Source: Vibrio sp. SCSIO 43136 (GTDB lineage: Bacteria > Pseudomonadota > Gammaproteobacteria > Enterobacterales > Vibrionaceae). Taken from it: a stretch of 64,000 nucleotides of DNA. Below the pieces are notes generated by a model, which saw nothing but the letters and a program-made list of their open reading frames with translations, ran no database searches and was not told the DNA's origin. Both the position numbers and the translations under genes were made by a program. Each line of letters opens with the position of its first letter. The first letter of the stretch is position 1. Of the stretch, positions 47,853 through 58,874 are shown in pieces. The stretch spans positions 2,542,001 through 2,606,000 of the forward strand of contig NZ_CP071848.1 of NCBI RefSeq assembly GCF_023716565.1, written 5' to 3'.

Positions 47853-48359
47853 TTACGCATCTTTCTTGGGTCGGCGGAAGCCATCAAAGATAATCATCGC
47901 AGCACCAATACAGATGGCAGCATCTGCCAAGTTAAAGGCTGGCCAATGGTGATCACCGATGAAGAAGTCTAAATAATCCACCACGAAACCATGCACGATG
48001 CGATCAAAGACGTTGCCGGTAGCACCACCAATGATCAATGCGTAAGCAATGTTGTTCCACTTTTCTGCCGCCGGAAGTTTACTCATCCAGTGGGTGAGAA
48101 GCGCACACACGACAAAAGCAATACCAGTAAAGAACCAGCGCTGCCAACCCGCTTGATCGCTCAAGAAGCTGAAAGCTGCCCCATAATTGTGTACGTACAG
48201 CAGGTTGAAAAATGGCAGCACTTCAATACGTCCATGCCAGCCATATTCCATGCTATCCATCACTACCAATTTGATAGCGATGTCGGCGACAAAAATCAGA
48301 GTCGCTAGCCATAGCCAGCGTACTCCAGATTGTTTTAGGCTCAGTGTTTGCTCACTCAT
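47853..48359 (-). CDS. lspA: Lipoprotein signal peptidase (signal peptidase II)
   Basis: 168 residues, four transmembrane helices, inner-membrane aspartyl protease that cleaves before the lipidated cysteine of prolipoproteins. Catalytic aspartates are in [18 protein letters not shown] and FNLADAAI; the conserved NYGAAFSFL is present. The gene begins 8 bp after ileS, the usual pairing. Confidence 0.96.
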   Translation of the reverse strand: MSEQTLSLKQSGVRWLWLATLIFVADIAIKLVVMDSMEYGWHGRIEVLPFFNLLYVHNYGAAFSFLSDQAGWQRWFFTGIAFVVCALLTHWMSKLPAAEKWNNIAYALIIGGATGNVFDRIVHGFVVDYLDFFIGDHHWPAFNLADAAICIGAAMIIFDGFRRPKKDA

Positions 48360-48367
48360 ATCAACTC

Positions 48368-51199
48368 TTATGCGAACTGACGAGTTTCGCCTTCACCTTC
48401 AACGTTAGTCACACAACGGCCACAGATAGTCTCGTGACCTTCGATAGTGCCTACGTCTGCAGTGTGGTGCCAACAACGGTCACACTTCTGCGCTTCTGTT
48501 GCTTTTACTTCAACAAATAGGCCTTCGATGTCAGTTGCTGCCGCAGCATCGCTCTTCTCGCTTAGCGGCTTAACCACTGCGCCAGACGTTAGCATCACAA
48601 AGCGTAGCTCGTCGCCCAGCTTGCTGATCTTCGCCATCAGTGCGTCGTCAGCGTAAAGCGTGATCTCAGCTTGCAGTGCACCACCGATGATTTTCTCTTT
48701 ACGAGCATCTTCTAGTAGCTTGTTCACCGCACCACGAACTTCTTGGATTTCAGCCCAGAACTCGTTGTTTAGCTCTTCGCCTTCAGCAAGAGCAAACAGA
48801 CCTTCGAACCACTCGTCAGCGAATACGAACTTGCCGCGCTCGCCTGGCATCTCGTTCCAGATCTCATCTGCAGTGAACGACATGATTGGCGCCATCCAAC
48901 GAACTAGAGCTTCAACGATGTAGTAAAGCGCTGTTTGACAGCTGCGCTGCGCATGACCACCACGCTTCGCGGTGTACTGACGGTCTTTGATGATGTCTAG
49001 GTAGAAAGAACCCATCTCAACCGAACAGAAGTGCATTAAGCGCTGCATTACTGCGTGTGTGTTGTACTCGCCGTATGCTTTGATGATCTCTTCTTGAGCT
49101 GCTAGCGCACGATCTACTGCCCAGCGATCCAGTGCTACCATCTCATCAGCGGCAACCATATCAGTTTCAGGGTTGAAACCGCTTAGGTTAGCTAGGAAGA
49201 AGCGCGAGGTGTTGCGGATACGACGGTACGCATCTGCAGAGCGCTTAAGGATCTCATCAGAAACCGCCACTTCACCAGTGTAGTCTGTTGAAGCAACCCA
49301 TAGACGCAGGATATCTGCACCTAGCTTGTTAGTTACATCTTTTGGTGCAACAACGTTACCGATAGATTTAGACATCTTACGGCCGTTGCCATCTACCACG
49401 AAGCCGTGTGTTAGCACTTGCTTGTATGGTGCTTCACCTTTCATCGCAATTGATGAGATAAGAGAAGACTGGAACCAACCACGGTGTTGGTCAGAACCTT
49501 CTAGGTATAGGTCAGCTGCGTTGCCGTTAAACTCTTCACGTGAATCAACCACTGAGTAGTGAGTTACACCTGAATCGAACCATACGTCTAGCGTATCAGT
49601 CACTTTTTCATATTTAGCTGCATCTTCTTCACCTAAGATCTCAGCAGCATCAACATCCCACCATGCTTGGATGCCTTTTTGTTCAATAAGTTGTGCAACT
49701 TTCTCGATTAGCTCCAAGGTGTTCGGGTGAAGTTCAGCGGTCTCTTTATGAACGAATAGAGCGATTGGTACACCCCAAGTACGTTGACGAGATACACACC
49801 ACTCAGGGCGACCTTCAATCATACCTTCGATACGGCTTTGACCCCACTCAGGCATCCACTCAACACCCTTGATCGCTTCCAGTGCTTTAGCACGTAGTCC
49901 TGCTTGGTCCATAGAAACGAACCACTGAGGAGTTGCACGGAAGATGATTGGAGTCTTATGACGCCAGCAGTGTGGGTAGCTGTGCTCGTAAGCGTGGTGA
50001 TGTAGTAGCGCACCTTTCTCTTTCAGCACTTCTACAACCGCATCGTTTGCTTTAAATACATGCTGACCGGCAAATAGCTCAGTATCTGGCAGGTAAACAC
50101 CGTTTGAACCCACTGGGTTAGCTACTTCTAGGTCGTATTTAGCGCCAACTGCAAAGTCTTCTTGACCGTGGCCAGGTGCGGTGTGAACTACACCAGTACC
50201 TGAGTCAGTTGTTACGTGATCACCTAGGATCGCAGGAACTGAGAAGTCGTAGAACGGGTGGTTGAACTGTACTAGCTCAAGGTCAGCACCTTTAGCAAAA
50301 CCAAGGTTATGGAAATGCTCGATACCTGCACGATCCATTACGTCTTTCGCTAGCTCAGACGCTACGATGATACGCTCAGGGTTCTCGCCCTCAACCTGGA
50401 TAAGTACGTACTCTAGGTCTTCACGTAGACATACTGCGCGGTTCGCAGGCAGAGTCCAAGGTGTGGTTGTCCAAATCACGATAGAGATGTCGCCTTGACC
50501 TTCATGGCCTTCAGCTAGACCAAACTTCGCCAGTAGCGCCGCTTCGTCAGCTGCTTTAAAGCGTACATCGATAGAAGGAGAAACCTTATCTTTGTACTCA
50601 ACTTCCGCTTCTGCCAATGCAGAGCCACAGTCAGTACACCAATGAACAGGTTTGAAACCTTTCAGTAGGTGGCCATTATCAGCAATCTTACCTAGAGCAC
50701 GAACGATGTTAGCTTCGGTCGCAAAATCCATAGTGCGGTAAGGCTTGTCCCACTCACCAAGAATACCTAGACGCTTGAAGCTCTCTTTTTGACCTTCAAC
50801 TTGGCCCGCTGCGTAGTCGCGACACTTATCACGGAACTCGCCTGCTGTAACTTTTTGACCTGGCTTACCAACCTTTTTCTCTACCATCAACTCGATAGGT
50901 AGACCGTGGCAGTCCCAGCCAGGAATGTAAGGAGCGTCAAAACCTGAAAGTGTTTTGGATTTAATAATAATGTCTTTAAGAATCTTGTTTAGAGCGTGAC
51001 CAATGTGAATGTCACCGTTCGCATATGGAGGACCATCGTGCAGAACGAAAGATTTTTTGCCTTTTTTAGCTGCACGGATAGCACCGTACAGATCTTCTTG
51101 ATACCAACGCTTAAGCATTTCTGGCTCACGATTCGCCAGATTGCCGCGCATTGGAAACCCTGTTTCAGGTAAGTTCAGGGTATCTTTATACTCACTCAT
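48368..51199 (-). CDS. ileS: Isoleucyl-tRNA synthetase
   Basis: 943 residues, class Ia. HIGH motif [11 protein letters not shown] (about 60-70), CP1 editing domain with [12 protein letters not shown] and [17 protein letters not shown] in [10 protein letters not shown], and a C-terminal zinc finger CDRCW...CGRC. Sits between ribF and lspA as in other gammaproteobacteria. Length and motifs indicate the bacterial type sensitive to mupirocin-class inhibitors, an inference from family. Confidence 0.98.
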   Translation of the reverse strand: MSEYKDTLNLPETGFPMRGNLANREPEMLKRWYQEDLYGAIRAAKKGKKSFVLHDGPPYANGDIHIGHALNKILKDIIIKSKTLSGFDAPYIPGWDCHGLPIELMVEKKVGKPGQKVTAGEFRDKCRDYAAGQVEGQKESFKRLGILGEWDKPYRTMDFATEANIVRALGKIADNGHLLKGFKPVHWCTDCGSALAEAEVEYKDKVSPSIDVRFKAADEAALLAKFGLAEGHEGQGDISIVIWTTTPWTLPANRAVCLREDLEYVLIQVEGENPERIIVASELAKDVMDRAGIEHFHNLGFAKGADLELVQFNHPFYDFSVPAILGDHVTTDSGTGVVHTAPGHGQEDFAVGAKYDLEVANPVGSNGVYLPDTELFAGQHVFKANDAVVEVLKEKGALLHHHAYEHSYPHCWRHKTPIIFRATPQWFVSMDQAGLRAKALEAIKGVEWMPEWGQSRIEGMIEGRPEWCVSRQRTWGVPIALFVHKETAELHPNTLELIEKVAQLIEQKGIQAWWDVDAAEILGEEDAAKYEKVTDTLDVWFDSGVTHYSVVDSREEFNGNAADLYLEGSDQHRGWFQSSLISSIAMKGEAPYKQVLTHGFVVDGNGRKMSKSIGNVVAPKDVTNKLGADILRLWVASTDYTGEVAVSDEILKRSADAYRRIRNTSRFFLANLSGFNPETDMVAADEMVALDRWAVDRALAAQEEIIKAYGEYNTHAVMQRLMHFCSVEMGSFYLDIIKDRQYTAKRGGHAQRSCQTALYYIVEALVRWMAPIMSFTADEIWNEMPGERGKFVFADEWFEGLFALAEGEELNNEFWAEIQEVRGAVNKLLEDARKEKIIGGALQAEITLYADDALMAKISKLGDELRFVMLTSGAVVKPLSEKSDAAAATDIEGLFVEVKATEAQKCDRCWHHTADVGTIEGHETICGRCVTNVEGEGETRQFA

Positions 51200-51254
51200 C
51201 GATTCTTAATTCCGTTGTGTTGGGCGAAAGTTAGACATTATGACCATCAGTGGA

Positions 51255-52196
51255 CTAACTGATGGCGCTGTGCGATTGAAGCCACGCCCGTGCTGCACTC
51301 GCATCCAATTTAATTTGTTCTTTCAACGCATCAAATGAAGAGAACTTTTTCTCTTCACGTAATTTGTGTTTTAACACGACTTCGAGCGCCTGACCATACA
51401 GGTTAGCGGTAAAGTCAAATAAGTGTACTTCCAACTGCTGGCGTACACCTTCTACTGTCGGCCGGTTGCCTATGTTGGCCACGCCACCCACAATAGAGCC
51501 ATTTGGCATAATAGCTTCAACAACGTATACCCCTGAAACTGGAGATACGCAGCGCTTTAAAGGTAAGTTGGCGGTCGGGAAACCTATGGTTCTACCGAGT
51601 TTACGTCCGTGAGACACTCGACCAGTGATACTGTATGGTCTTCCGAGCATCTCTTGAGCACTTTTGAGATCGTTATGATCCAGTGCCAAGCGGATTTCAG
51701 TGCTGCTTACGCGGGTCTTTTCGAGTCGATAACTTTGGGTGCTCACCACCTCAAAGCCGAACTCTGCTCCCGCTTGTTGCAGCATGGTAAAGTCACCACG
51801 GCGCTGCTTACCAAAGCAAAAGTCGTCGCCCACCACCAAGAATTTCACACCCAAGCGATCCACCAGCAGGTCTTTGACAAAACTCTCTGGGCTCATATCA
51901 GCAAACGCTTGGTTGAAGTTAACGCAAAGCAGTCGGTCCACATCCAGCTTATCTAGCTGGGTTAGCTTGTCTCGTAAACGAGTCAATCTCGCTGGGGCAT
52001 TACTCCCAGCAAAGAACTCCATTGGCTGGGGTTCAAATGTCATCACCACCGAGGGTAAGTCAAGCAACTGAGCTTGCTTGAGCACTTGGCTCAACACTTG
52101 TTGATGCCCTAGGTGGACACCGTCAAAATTACCAATGGTTAACACACACCCTTTATGGCGTGGTTGAATGTTGTGGATACCGCGGATCAATTCCAT
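51255..52196 (-). CDS. ribF: Bifunctional riboflavin kinase / FAD synthetase
   Basis: 313 residues. The N-terminal FMN adenylyltransferase has TIGNFDGVHLGHQQ and the KMSKS-like TRVSSTEIR; the C-terminal flavokinase (from about 185) has GRTIGFPTANL and the catalytic glutamate region. It converts riboflavin to FMN and FAD. First gene of the ribF-ileS-lspA series, 55 bp before ileS. Confidence 0.96.
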   Translation of the reverse strand: MELIRGIHNIQPRHKGCVLTIGNFDGVHLGHQQVLSQVLKQAQLLDLPSVVMTFEPQPMEFFAGSNAPARLTRLRDKLTQLDKLDVDRLLCVNFNQAFADMSPESFVKDLLVDRLGVKFLVVGDDFCFGKQRRGDFTMLQQAGAEFGFEVVSTQSYRLEKTRVSSTEIRLALDHNDLKSAQEMLGRPYSITGRVSHGRKLGRTIGFPTANLPLKRCVSPVSGVYVVEAIMPNGSIVGGVANIGNRPTVEGVRQQLEVHLFDFTANLYGQALEVVLKHKLREEKKFSSFDALKEQIKLDASAARAWLQSHSAIS

Positions 52197-52301
52197 AGTC
52201 TGCGTTTTTCTTATTCTTTACTTGGCGATTTACTAGGCGTCAAACCGACGGATTATATACTGATGCTGTTACAAAATACAGCATCCGTTATCAAGCGTAT
52301 T

Positions 52302-53861
52302 TTAGCCACCCGCCTTGAGGTGGCGAGGGCGAATTCCTAGTGCTACAGCCACGCCGAGGTAAACGAATCCACCTAAGCCAATCAGTAGAGCTAGCGTCCA
52401 TACTCGAGTGCCGAAACCCCAAGCTAGCCAAGTGTCCATTTCCGCCAATTGCCATTGAATAACGGCCACCATAGCAAGGCCCGCTACGACCACTCTAGCG
52501 CCAAACAACAATGTCTGTTTGGTGACGTGATATACCTTAGCCAGATGCAAGCCACGATATAGCAATGCCATATTGACAAACGCCGATAGCGCCGTGGCAA
52601 TCGCAAGACCAACGTAACCATAGAAGTAAGCAAAAATGGCATTGAACACCATGTTAGATACCATGGCGATGATGCCGTATTTAACGGGCGTTTTGGTATC
52701 TTGACGAGAAAAGTAACCAGGAGCCAGCACCTTAATCAGCATAAAGTTCAATAGGCCAGATGCGTATGCAATCAATGAATACGAAGCATACACCACGTGC
52801 TCAGGGGTGAACTCACCGCGCATAAATAGCACCATCAACATAGGTTTGGCTAACACCATCAAACCGAGCATGGCTGGTAGCCCGAGTAGAATCACCATTC
52901 GTACCCCCCAATCCATGGTTTGTGCAAATCCTTCACCTTGAGCGTCAACGTGTTTTCGTGACAAGGCTGGGAGTATGACCGTTGCGATGGCGATACCAAA
53001 CAAACCCAGTGGGAACTCAAGTAAACGATCAGAGTAATAGAGCCAACTGATCGAGCCTGTTTGCAGGAAGCTGGCAATAAAGGTATCAAACAGTAAATTG
53101 ATCTGGCTGACTGAAACACCAAACAGTGCTGGGATCATCAGTGTGCGAATTTTCACCACACCAGGATCTTTCCACCCCCATTTAGGGCGAACAAGCACAC
53201 CTTCTTTGATAAGAAATGGCAGTTGGAATAAAAACTGCGCCAAACCACCCAAAAACACACCAATTGCTAATCCGATTTCTGGCTGAGCCAGTTGAGGTGA
53301 GATTAGCGACGCAGAGGCAATGATCATCACATTCAAAAAAACCGGAGTAAATGATGACACTGCAAACTTACCCAAGGTGTTTAAGATCGCTCCAGAAAGA
53401 GCAACAAAGGTGATAAACCATAAATAAGGAAAGGTGATTTTAAGCAGCAAACTCGCCAGCTCAAATTTAGGTGCAGACGGACCATCATTGAGCCAGTCGA
53501 TAAACCAACCCGCACCAAACAGCGCAGTCACAACGCCAGAGCCGAGCACGCCAAGTAGCGTAACTATAGAGACCAGCACCCCGAGCGTACCTGATACCTT
53601 AGCGATTAATTCTCGGGTTTTATCTTTATCACCTTGCGCTTGATATTCGGTAAGTACCGGAACAAATGCTTGAGAGAATGCGCCCTCAGCAAATAAACGA
53701 CGCAGGAAGTTGGGGATCTTATTAGCAAAGAAAAAGACATCGGCGCTCGCCCCTGCCCCCATTAAGTTGGCGACCACCACGTCACGGACTAAACCCAACA
53801 CACGTGACACTAGCGTCATGGTGCTGACAATCAGCCCTGACTTTAGTAATTTTTTACTCAC
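52302..53861 (-). CDS. murJ: Lipid II flippase MurJ
   Basis: 519 residues with about 14 transmembrane helices of the MOP superfamily. It moves lipid II across the inner membrane. The N-terminus SGLIVSTMTLVSRVLGLVRDVVVANLMGAG and FLRRLFAEGAFSQAFVPVL are diagnostic. It diverges from rpsT, as in enterobacteria, and lies 105 bp before ribF on the same strand. Confidence 0.96.
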   Translation of the reverse strand: MSKKLLKSGLIVSTMTLVSRVLGLVRDVVVANLMGAGASADVFFFANKIPNFLRRLFAEGAFSQAFVPVLTEYQAQGDKDKTRELIAKVSGTLGVLVSIVTLLGVLGSGVVTALFGAGWFIDWLNDGPSAPKFELASLLLKITFPYLWFITFVALSGAILNTLGKFAVSSFTPVFLNVMIIASASLISPQLAQPEIGLAIGVFLGGLAQFLFQLPFLIKEGVLVRPKWGWKDPGVVKIRTLMIPALFGVSVSQINLLFDTFIASFLQTGSISWLYYSDRLLEFPLGLFGIAIATVILPALSRKHVDAQGEGFAQTMDWGVRMVILLGLPAMLGLMVLAKPMLMVLFMRGEFTPEHVVYASYSLIAYASGLLNFMLIKVLAPGYFSRQDTKTPVKYGIIAMVSNMVFNAIFAYFYGYVGLAIATALSAFVNMALLYRGLHLAKVYHVTKQTLLFGARVVVAGLAMVAVIQWQLAEMDTWLAWGFGTRVWTLALLIGLGGFVYLGVAVALGIRPRHLKAGG

Positions 53862-54031
53862 ACAAACCTCGAAAAGACAGACAAAACTGCTTAGTCGATG
53901 TTTGAATCCACTCTAAGCGCAGTTTTATTAGCATTGGAAAAAAAATGCTGTTAGAATCCCCGCCATCTTAACCGCGAAGACAGCCCAATCCAAAAATTTG
54001 TTTGGTTTAGGTGGGTTTTTGCACAAATCAG

Positions 54032-54060
54032 TTGACATTTGGGTGCAAATAGAGGATATT
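54032..54060 (+). promoter_or_regulatory. rpsT promoter
   Basis: TTGACA (54032-54037), a 17-bp spacer and GATATT (54055-54060), then CCTCGCCC. The GC-rich discriminator is typical of stringently controlled ribosomal promoters. A second, weaker candidate is TAGAAT at 53953-53958. Leader of about 40 nt before the UUG start. Confidence 0.65.
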
Positions 54061-54107
54061 CCTCGCCCTTAAATTGTCACCGAACTAAGTTTTTGGGAGT
54101 TAGACCC

Positions 54108-54368
54108 TTGGCAAACAGTAAATCTGCTAAGAAGCGCGCTATCCAAGCTGAGAAACGTCGCCAGCACAACGCTAGCCGTCGTTCTATGATGCGCACTTAC
54201 ATGAAGAAAACTATCGCAGCTATCGAAGCTGGCGATAAAGAAGCTGCAACTGCTGCATTCGTTGCAGTTACACCAATCCTAGACCGTATGGCGACTAAAG
54301 GTCTTATTCATAAGAATAAAGCTGCTCGTCACAAGTCTCGCTTTGCTGCAGCAATCAAAGCTCTTTAA
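54108..54368 (+). CDS. rpsT: 30S ribosomal protein S20, UUG start
   Basis: 86 residues, basic, beginning (M)[20 protein letters not shown]. The start is TTG 54108 after GGGAG; ATG is absent at the family start, and the upstream in-frame extension is not S20-like. E. coli rpsT also starts at UUG, which underlies its translational autoregulation. Binds 16S rRNA 5' domain and h44. Confidence 0.97.
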   Translation: MANSKSAKKRAIQAEKRRQHNASRRSMMRTYMKKTIAAIEAGDKEAATAAFVAVTPILDRMATKGLIHKNKAARHKSRFAAAIKAL

Positions 54369-54387
54369 TAGAGAATTGATTCATGCG

Positions 54388-54414
54388 AAAAAACCGGCCT
54401 AGGCCGGTTTTTTT
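54388..54414 (+). terminator. rpsT terminator
   Basis: Self-complementary AACCGGCCTAGGCCGGTT flanked by AAAA and TTTTT, 20 bp past the rpsT stop. Confidence 0.93.
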
Positions 54415-54445
54415 ATATCTAAAATTTGTGACAGATTAATTTCAC

Positions 54446-54485
54446 CAAAAAAAGCCAACCCTATCAGGTCAGCTTCTTTGGCTTT
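54446..54485 (-). terminator. yadGH terminator
   Basis: Outer stem AAAGCCAA / TTGGCTTT with an inner weak stem; on the minus strand it ends in a T-run, just after the yadH stop. Confidence 0.75.
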
Positions 54486-54493
54486 CTCAGCAA

Positions 54494-55264
54494 TTAGCTT
54501 CTCAAACCAATGCCTTTGGTTACCAAGTAGTGAGCAACAGCATACAAAGCCACCACAAACACACCTAGCACACCAAACGACGTAGTAATCGACACATCCG
54601 ATACACCTAAGAACCCATAGCGGAATGCATTCACCATGTAGACGATCGGATTAATCTTAGATACACCCTGCCAGAACTCAGGCAACAAGCTGATCGAGTA
54701 GAAAACACCGCCCAAGTAAGTTAACGGCGTCAATACAAAGGTCGGGATAATCGAGATATCGTCAAATGTCTTAGCAAATACGGCATTAATCAGACCACCA
54801 AGTGAGAACACGACCGAGGTTAAAAATACCGTCGCAACAATCACCCACCAATGCTCGACCTGCAAATCCACAAAGAACAGCGATACAAAGGTGACAATGG
54901 CACCAACGGCAAGACCTCGTACCACACCACCCATGACAAAGCCGCCAATGATGACGTAATTCGGTACAGGCGCAACTAACAGCTCTTCGATGTTCTTTTG
55001 AAACTTAGAGCTAAAGAAAGAGGAGGCAACGTTCGAGTACGAGTTGGTGATCACCGACATCATGATAAGCCCCGGCACAATATATGCCATGTAGCTAAAG
55101 CCGCTCATCTCACCAATGCGAGATCCAATCAAGTTACCGAAAATAATAAAATAGAGTGTCATAGTAATCGCTGGAGGAACTAGGGTTTGTACCCAAATTC
55201 GCATAAAGCGATTCACTTCCTTGTATAGCAAACTGCGAAAAGCGGTCCAATAAATCTGATACAT
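54494..55264 (-). CDS. yadH: ABC-2 type exporter permease YadH
   Basis: 256 residues with six transmembrane helices. ABC2_membrane signature near the C-terminal half (LTPLTYLGGVFYS), preceded by the amphipathic N-terminal helix. Works with YadG as an exporter of unknown substrate, 1 bp after yadG. The pair is conserved in gammaproteobacteria. Confidence 0.92.
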   Translation of the reverse strand: MYQIYWTAFRSLLYKEVNRFMRIWVQTLVPPAITMTLYFIIFGNLIGSRIGEMSGFSYMAYIVPGLIMMSVITNSYSNVASSFFSSKFQKNIEELLVAPVPNYVIIGGFVMGGVVRGLAVGAIVTFVSLFFVDLQVEHWWVIVATVFLTSVVFSLGGLINAVFAKTFDDISIIPTFVLTPLTYLGGVFYSISLLPEFWQGVSKINPIVYMVNAFRYGFLGVSDVSITTSFGVLGVFVVALYAVAHYLVTKGIGLRS

Positions 55265-55265
55265 A

Positions 55266-56183
55266 TTACTTCTCCTGCTCCGCCACGATATTGACGAACA
55301 GCTCTTCCAATCGGTTAGCTTTGTTACGCATCGACAGCACTTTAATGCCCTGCTGACTCAACTGCTCAAACAAATGGTTCAAACCGACCGACTTTTCGAT
55401 TTCAATTTCTAACGAGTGGTTTTCGAGCCCCACGACTTTCACCCCTTCAAGCTCAGGTGCGGTTTCTACTCCTTCGAGGTCAAGAATGAAGGTTTCAACA
55501 TGCAGCTTGTTCAGCAAGGACTTCATCGAGGTGTTCTCAATCAACTCTCCTTTGCTGATAATGCCGATATTGCGACATAACATCTCAGCCTCTTCGAGGT
55601 AGTGAGTGGTCAAGATGATGGTGATGCCCTGCTCTTTGTTGATCTTTTGCAAGAAATCCCACATCGAGCGGCGCAACTCGATATCAACGCCAGCGGTAGG
55701 TTCATCAAGGATAAGCAGTTGGGGTTCATGCATTAATGCACGAGCAATCATCAAGCGGCGTTTCATACCTCCTGAAAGGTTACGAGCGCGTTCGCTGCGT
55801 TTTTCCCATAGATCGAGTTGGCTAAGGTACTTCTTAGCCCGCTCTTTAGCCAATGTACGAGGCACACCGTAAAAGCCCGCTTGCTGCAATACGATTTGCT
55901 CAACGGTTTCAAATTGGTTGAAGTTAAACTCTTGCGGCACGAGACCTAAGTGTTGTTTGGCAAGCTCCAGTTCTTGATCGATATCGTGACCAAACACTTT
56001 CACCTGTCCAGAGGTTTTATTCACCAACGAAGAGATGATACCGATGGTGGTAGATTTGCCGGCTCCATTAGGCCCTAGCAGTGCGTAAAAATCGCCTTTT
56101 GAGACATTTAAGCTAATGCCTTTCAAAGCTTCAAAACCACCTGCATAGACTTTACGCAGGTGGTTAATTTCTAAAGCGTTCAT
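55266..56183 (-). CDS. yadG: ABC exporter ATP-binding protein YadG
   Basis: 305 residues. Walker A GPNGAGKSTT (about 38-47), Q-loop LVPQEFNFNQ, signature LSGGMKRR, Walker B LLILDEPTAGVD and H-loop TTHYLEEA. A C-terminal domain (about 215-305) is typical of drug/polysaccharide export ATPases. Substrate unknown. Confidence 0.93.
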   Translation of the reverse strand: MNALEINHLRKVYAGGFEALKGISLNVSKGDFYALLGPNGAGKSTTIGIISSLVNKTSGQVKVFGHDIDQELELAKQHLGLVPQEFNFNQFETVEQIVLQQAGFYGVPRTLAKERAKKYLSQLDLWEKRSERARNLSGGMKRRLMIARALMHEPQLLILDEPTAGVDIELRRSMWDFLQKINKEQGITIILTTHYLEEAEMLCRNIGIISKGELIENTSMKSLLNKLHVETFILDLEGVETAPELEGVKVVGLENHSLEIEIEKSVGLNHLFEQLSQQGIKVLSMRNKANRLEELFVNIVAEQEK

Positions 56184-56276
56184 AAATGTATTGGCTCTGA
56201 TTATTATTTATGGGTATCAAATGACGTTAGCACGATTAATTTTCAACCCCTAGCCAATATTTTATTTAAGCGCTTT

Positions 56277-57920
56277 CTAATTCACCGCCTTTACCGCAGC
56301 TTTAAGTGCGTGTGAACGAAACTCAAAGGTATGCGCTTCATCGATAAGTTCTAACACGTGAAACTTCTCAAGCTGGTTACGCGTTTGCATATTTGGACAA
56401 AGCAGGAATACCTCAACATTGGCTTCTGTGGCGTCTTTAATAGCGTTTTCCAGCGCTAGGCCTACGGTCACATCCAACATAGGTACGTCAGTAAGGTCGA
56501 GTATCATGGCTTGATAATCATTGATGCTCGAGTGTTGCCTTGAAATCGCTTTAGAAACACTGAAAATCATTGGCCCAGATAAGTAGAAGAACAGTACCTT
56601 GCCCTCGGCTTGATCCAGAATAGAGCGCTCGCTGTCAGTCAGGGGAACGTCATCATCGTCAGCATCACTGATGGCTTTCACTTGGCGTGCTTGCTCGCGG
56701 CTCAAACGCTCGATAATAATGATGTTAGAGATAAATACCCCTAAACCCACAGCAACAATCAAATCGACAAACACTGTCAGTAGCATCACGCCGTACATGA
56801 TCGCCATGCCTTGCAAGCTCACCTTATGAGCACGTTGAATAAAGCTCCAATCGAGAATATTGAAGCCAACGTAAACAGCGATACCAGCCAATACGGCCAT
56901 AGGAATAGGCTCGGTTAGGCCACCTGCAACCAATACCACCAGCGCTAACACTAAGGCGCGGATCACCCCTGAGAGTGGAGAGCGAGCACCAACCTGAATA
57001 TTGGTGACAGTGCCCATCGTTGCACCAGCCCCCGGCAATGCACCGACTAAACCAGATAACATGTTAGCCAAGCCTTGGCCTCGTAACTCTTTGTCCGAAT
57101 CATGCTCTTTACGAGTCAGTGAGTCACCAATAACAGCGGTAAGCAACGTATCGATGCAGCCCAAAGTACCAAGCACGAGAGCATCGATAATCATGGTAAC
57201 GAGGGTGTCTGAGGTGAACGTCGGAATAACTAACGAAGGTAAACCCGCAGGAATCTCACCAATACGGCGAATATCATCCGAGCCAAAAAACAGCATAGAA
57301 AGCAAAGTCACTGCTACTAAGGCAACCAATTGAGCTGGCACATAGCGGCGATATTTCTTTGGCATTAAGAACAAAATGGCCAGTGTTAGCAATCCCAAGA
57401 ACAGCTCACCAAAGCTCATATTGGCAACAATATCTGGTAGTGCGCTGAGCATCCCTGTCACACCGCCTGCTGGTGCGGCGTGACCTAATAATGGTGCGAG
57501 TTGGAGGATAATAAGGATGACACCAATCCCGGACATAAACCCAGAAATAACACTATAAGGCATTAAAGTGACGTATTTACCGAGCTTGAGTGTCCCGAGC
57601 AAGATTTGAAATGCCCCAGCCATCATCACCACGGTAAAAGTCATGGCCATGCCTGTTTCTGGGTATTTTGCCATCATAGTGGTTAAAACGGCGGTCATGA
57701 TCACCGTCATTGGGCCGGTCGGCTCAGAGATAAGAGTGGAAGAACCACCAAACAGTGAAGCAAACAGCCCCACCATAATTGCCCCCCATAATCCCGCTTC
57801 AGCGCCTGCTCCAGATGCAACGCCAAACGCAAGGGCAAGAGGTAAAGAAATTATTGCTGTGGTAACACCACCGAATAGGTCACCTTTCAAATCAACATCA
57901 GTAAAACGTTTGCCTATCAC
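56277..57920 (-). CDS. SulP family inorganic anion transporter with STAS domain
   Basis: 547 residues from GTG 57920, chosen because GGAGG lies 7 bp upstream and the protein then begins MIGKRFTDVDLKGDLFGGV like other SulP members; TTG 57992 has no site. About 12-14 transmembrane helices (LPLALAFGVASG, EPTGPMTVIMTAV), then a cytoplasmic STAS domain (about 420-545). Transported anion (sulfate or bicarbonate) is unresolved; divergent carbonic anhydrase makes bicarbonate attractive. Confidence 0.87.
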   Translation of the reverse strand: MIGKRFTDVDLKGDLFGGVTTAIISLPLALAFGVASGAGAEAGLWGAIMVGLFASLFGGSSTLISEPTGPMTVIMTAVLTTMMAKYPETGMAMTFTVVMMAGAFQILLGTLKLGKYVTLMPYSVISGFMSGIGVILIILQLAPLLGHAAPAGGVTGMLSALPDIVANMSFGELFLGLLTLAILFLMPKKYRRYVPAQLVALVAVTLLSMLFFGSDDIRRIGEIPAGLPSLVIPTFTSDTLVTMIIDALVLGTLGCIDTLLTAVIGDSLTRKEHDSDKELRGQGLANMLSGLVGALPGAGATMGTVTNIQVGARSPLSGVIRALVLALVVLVAGGLTEPIPMAVLAGIAVYVGFNILDWSFIQRAHKVSLQGMAIMYGVMLLTVFVDLIVAVGLGVFISNIIIIERLSREQARQVKAISDADDDDVPLTDSERSILDQAEGKVLFFYLSGPMIFSVSKAISRQHSSINDYQAMILDLTDVPMLDVTVGLALENAIKDATEANVEVFLLCPNMQTRNQLEKFHVLELIDEAHTFEFRSHALKAAVKAVN

Positions 57921-58149
57921 TTCCCTGCCTCCGACAAATAAACCGAGCAAATTTACCAGAACAGTCTCATCCAAAAAAGAGATAAAAAGCAAGGCTATAT
58001 TTACATTCGGTCTAAGCTGGGCAAAAAACCAACTAAATGGACATAATTTTTAACATTAACACCTCAGATGAGTGTTTTTCCTGACAATTTTATTGAGATT
58101 GAATTTGTAACATTGTGTATAGTTGGCGTTATCAATTAAGGGGAAGACG

Positions 58150-58809
58150 ATGCCAGAAATCAAACAGCTTTTTGACAATAATGCTCAATGGTCAGAGGCC
58201 ATCAAGGCCGAACAGCCAGAGTTTTTTGCCCAACTTGAAGACGGACAAAGTCCTGGTTTTCTATGGATTGGCTGCTCTGATAGCCGTGTACCAGCTGAAC
58301 GTTTAACCGGCCTTTACTCAGGCGAACTGTTCGTGCATCGCAATGTGGCTAACCAAGTGATCCATACCGACCTTAACTGCCTGTCTGTGGTTCAATACGC
58401 CGTTGATGTGCTTAAGGTCAAACACATTATCATTTGTGGTCACTATGGTTGTGGTGGGGTTGCCGCTGCGATCGATAATCCGAAACTGGGGCTTATCAAC
58501 AACTGGCTACTGCACATTCGAGACTACTACCTAAAATACCGTAACGTCATTGACGAGTTGCCAGAAGCACAGCGTGTCGACAAACTTTGTGAAATCAACG
58601 TTGCAGAGCAAGTTTACAACCTGGGCAACTCAACCATCATGCAAAGTGCGTGGGAACGTGGGCAAGATGTTGAGATTCACGGTGTGATTTATGGCATTGG
58701 CGATGGCAAACTCAAAGAACTTGGTGTTCGTTGTGCAAATGCAACGGAACTCGAAGATAACTACCAAAAAGGTATGTACCAAATTTTGAGTAGCAACCTG
58801 CTTAAATAA
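58150..58809 (+). CDS. can: Beta-class carbonic anhydrase
   Basis: 219 residues, start ATG 58150 after GGGGAAG. Zinc ligands Cys42 (GCSDSRVP, with Asp44), His and Cys in HYGCGG. Interconverts CO2 and bicarbonate in the cytoplasm, supplying bicarbonate for carboxylations. Diverges from the SulP gene and converges on hpt; can-hpt adjacency is also seen in E. coli. Confidence 0.96.
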   Translation: MPEIKQLFDNNAQWSEAIKAEQPEFFAQLEDGQSPGFLWIGCSDSRVPAERLTGLYSGELFVHRNVANQVIHTDLNCLSVVQYAVDVLKVKHIIICGHYGCGGVAAAIDNPKLGLINNWLLHIRDYYLKYRNVIDELPEAQRVDKLCEINVAEQVYNLGNSTIMQSAWERGQDVEIHGVIYGIGDGKLKELGVRCANATELEDNYQKGMYQILSSNLLK

Positions 58810-58819
58810 AGATTCCATA

Positions 58820-58855
58820 AAAAAATTCCCGCTCACATGAGCGGGAATTTTTTAT
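58820..58855. terminator. Bidirectional terminator between can and hpt
   Basis: Perfect stem AATTCCCGCTCA / TGAGCGGGAATT, loop CA, with A and T runs on either side. Confidence 0.95.
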
Positions 58856-58874
58856 TCGACGATACCTTACAGCA

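Noticed and set aside
57643..58053. 136-codon plus-strand frame opposite the SulP gene start
   Set aside because: Proline/serine-rich low-complexity product antisense to a conserved membrane protein; no ribosome site.
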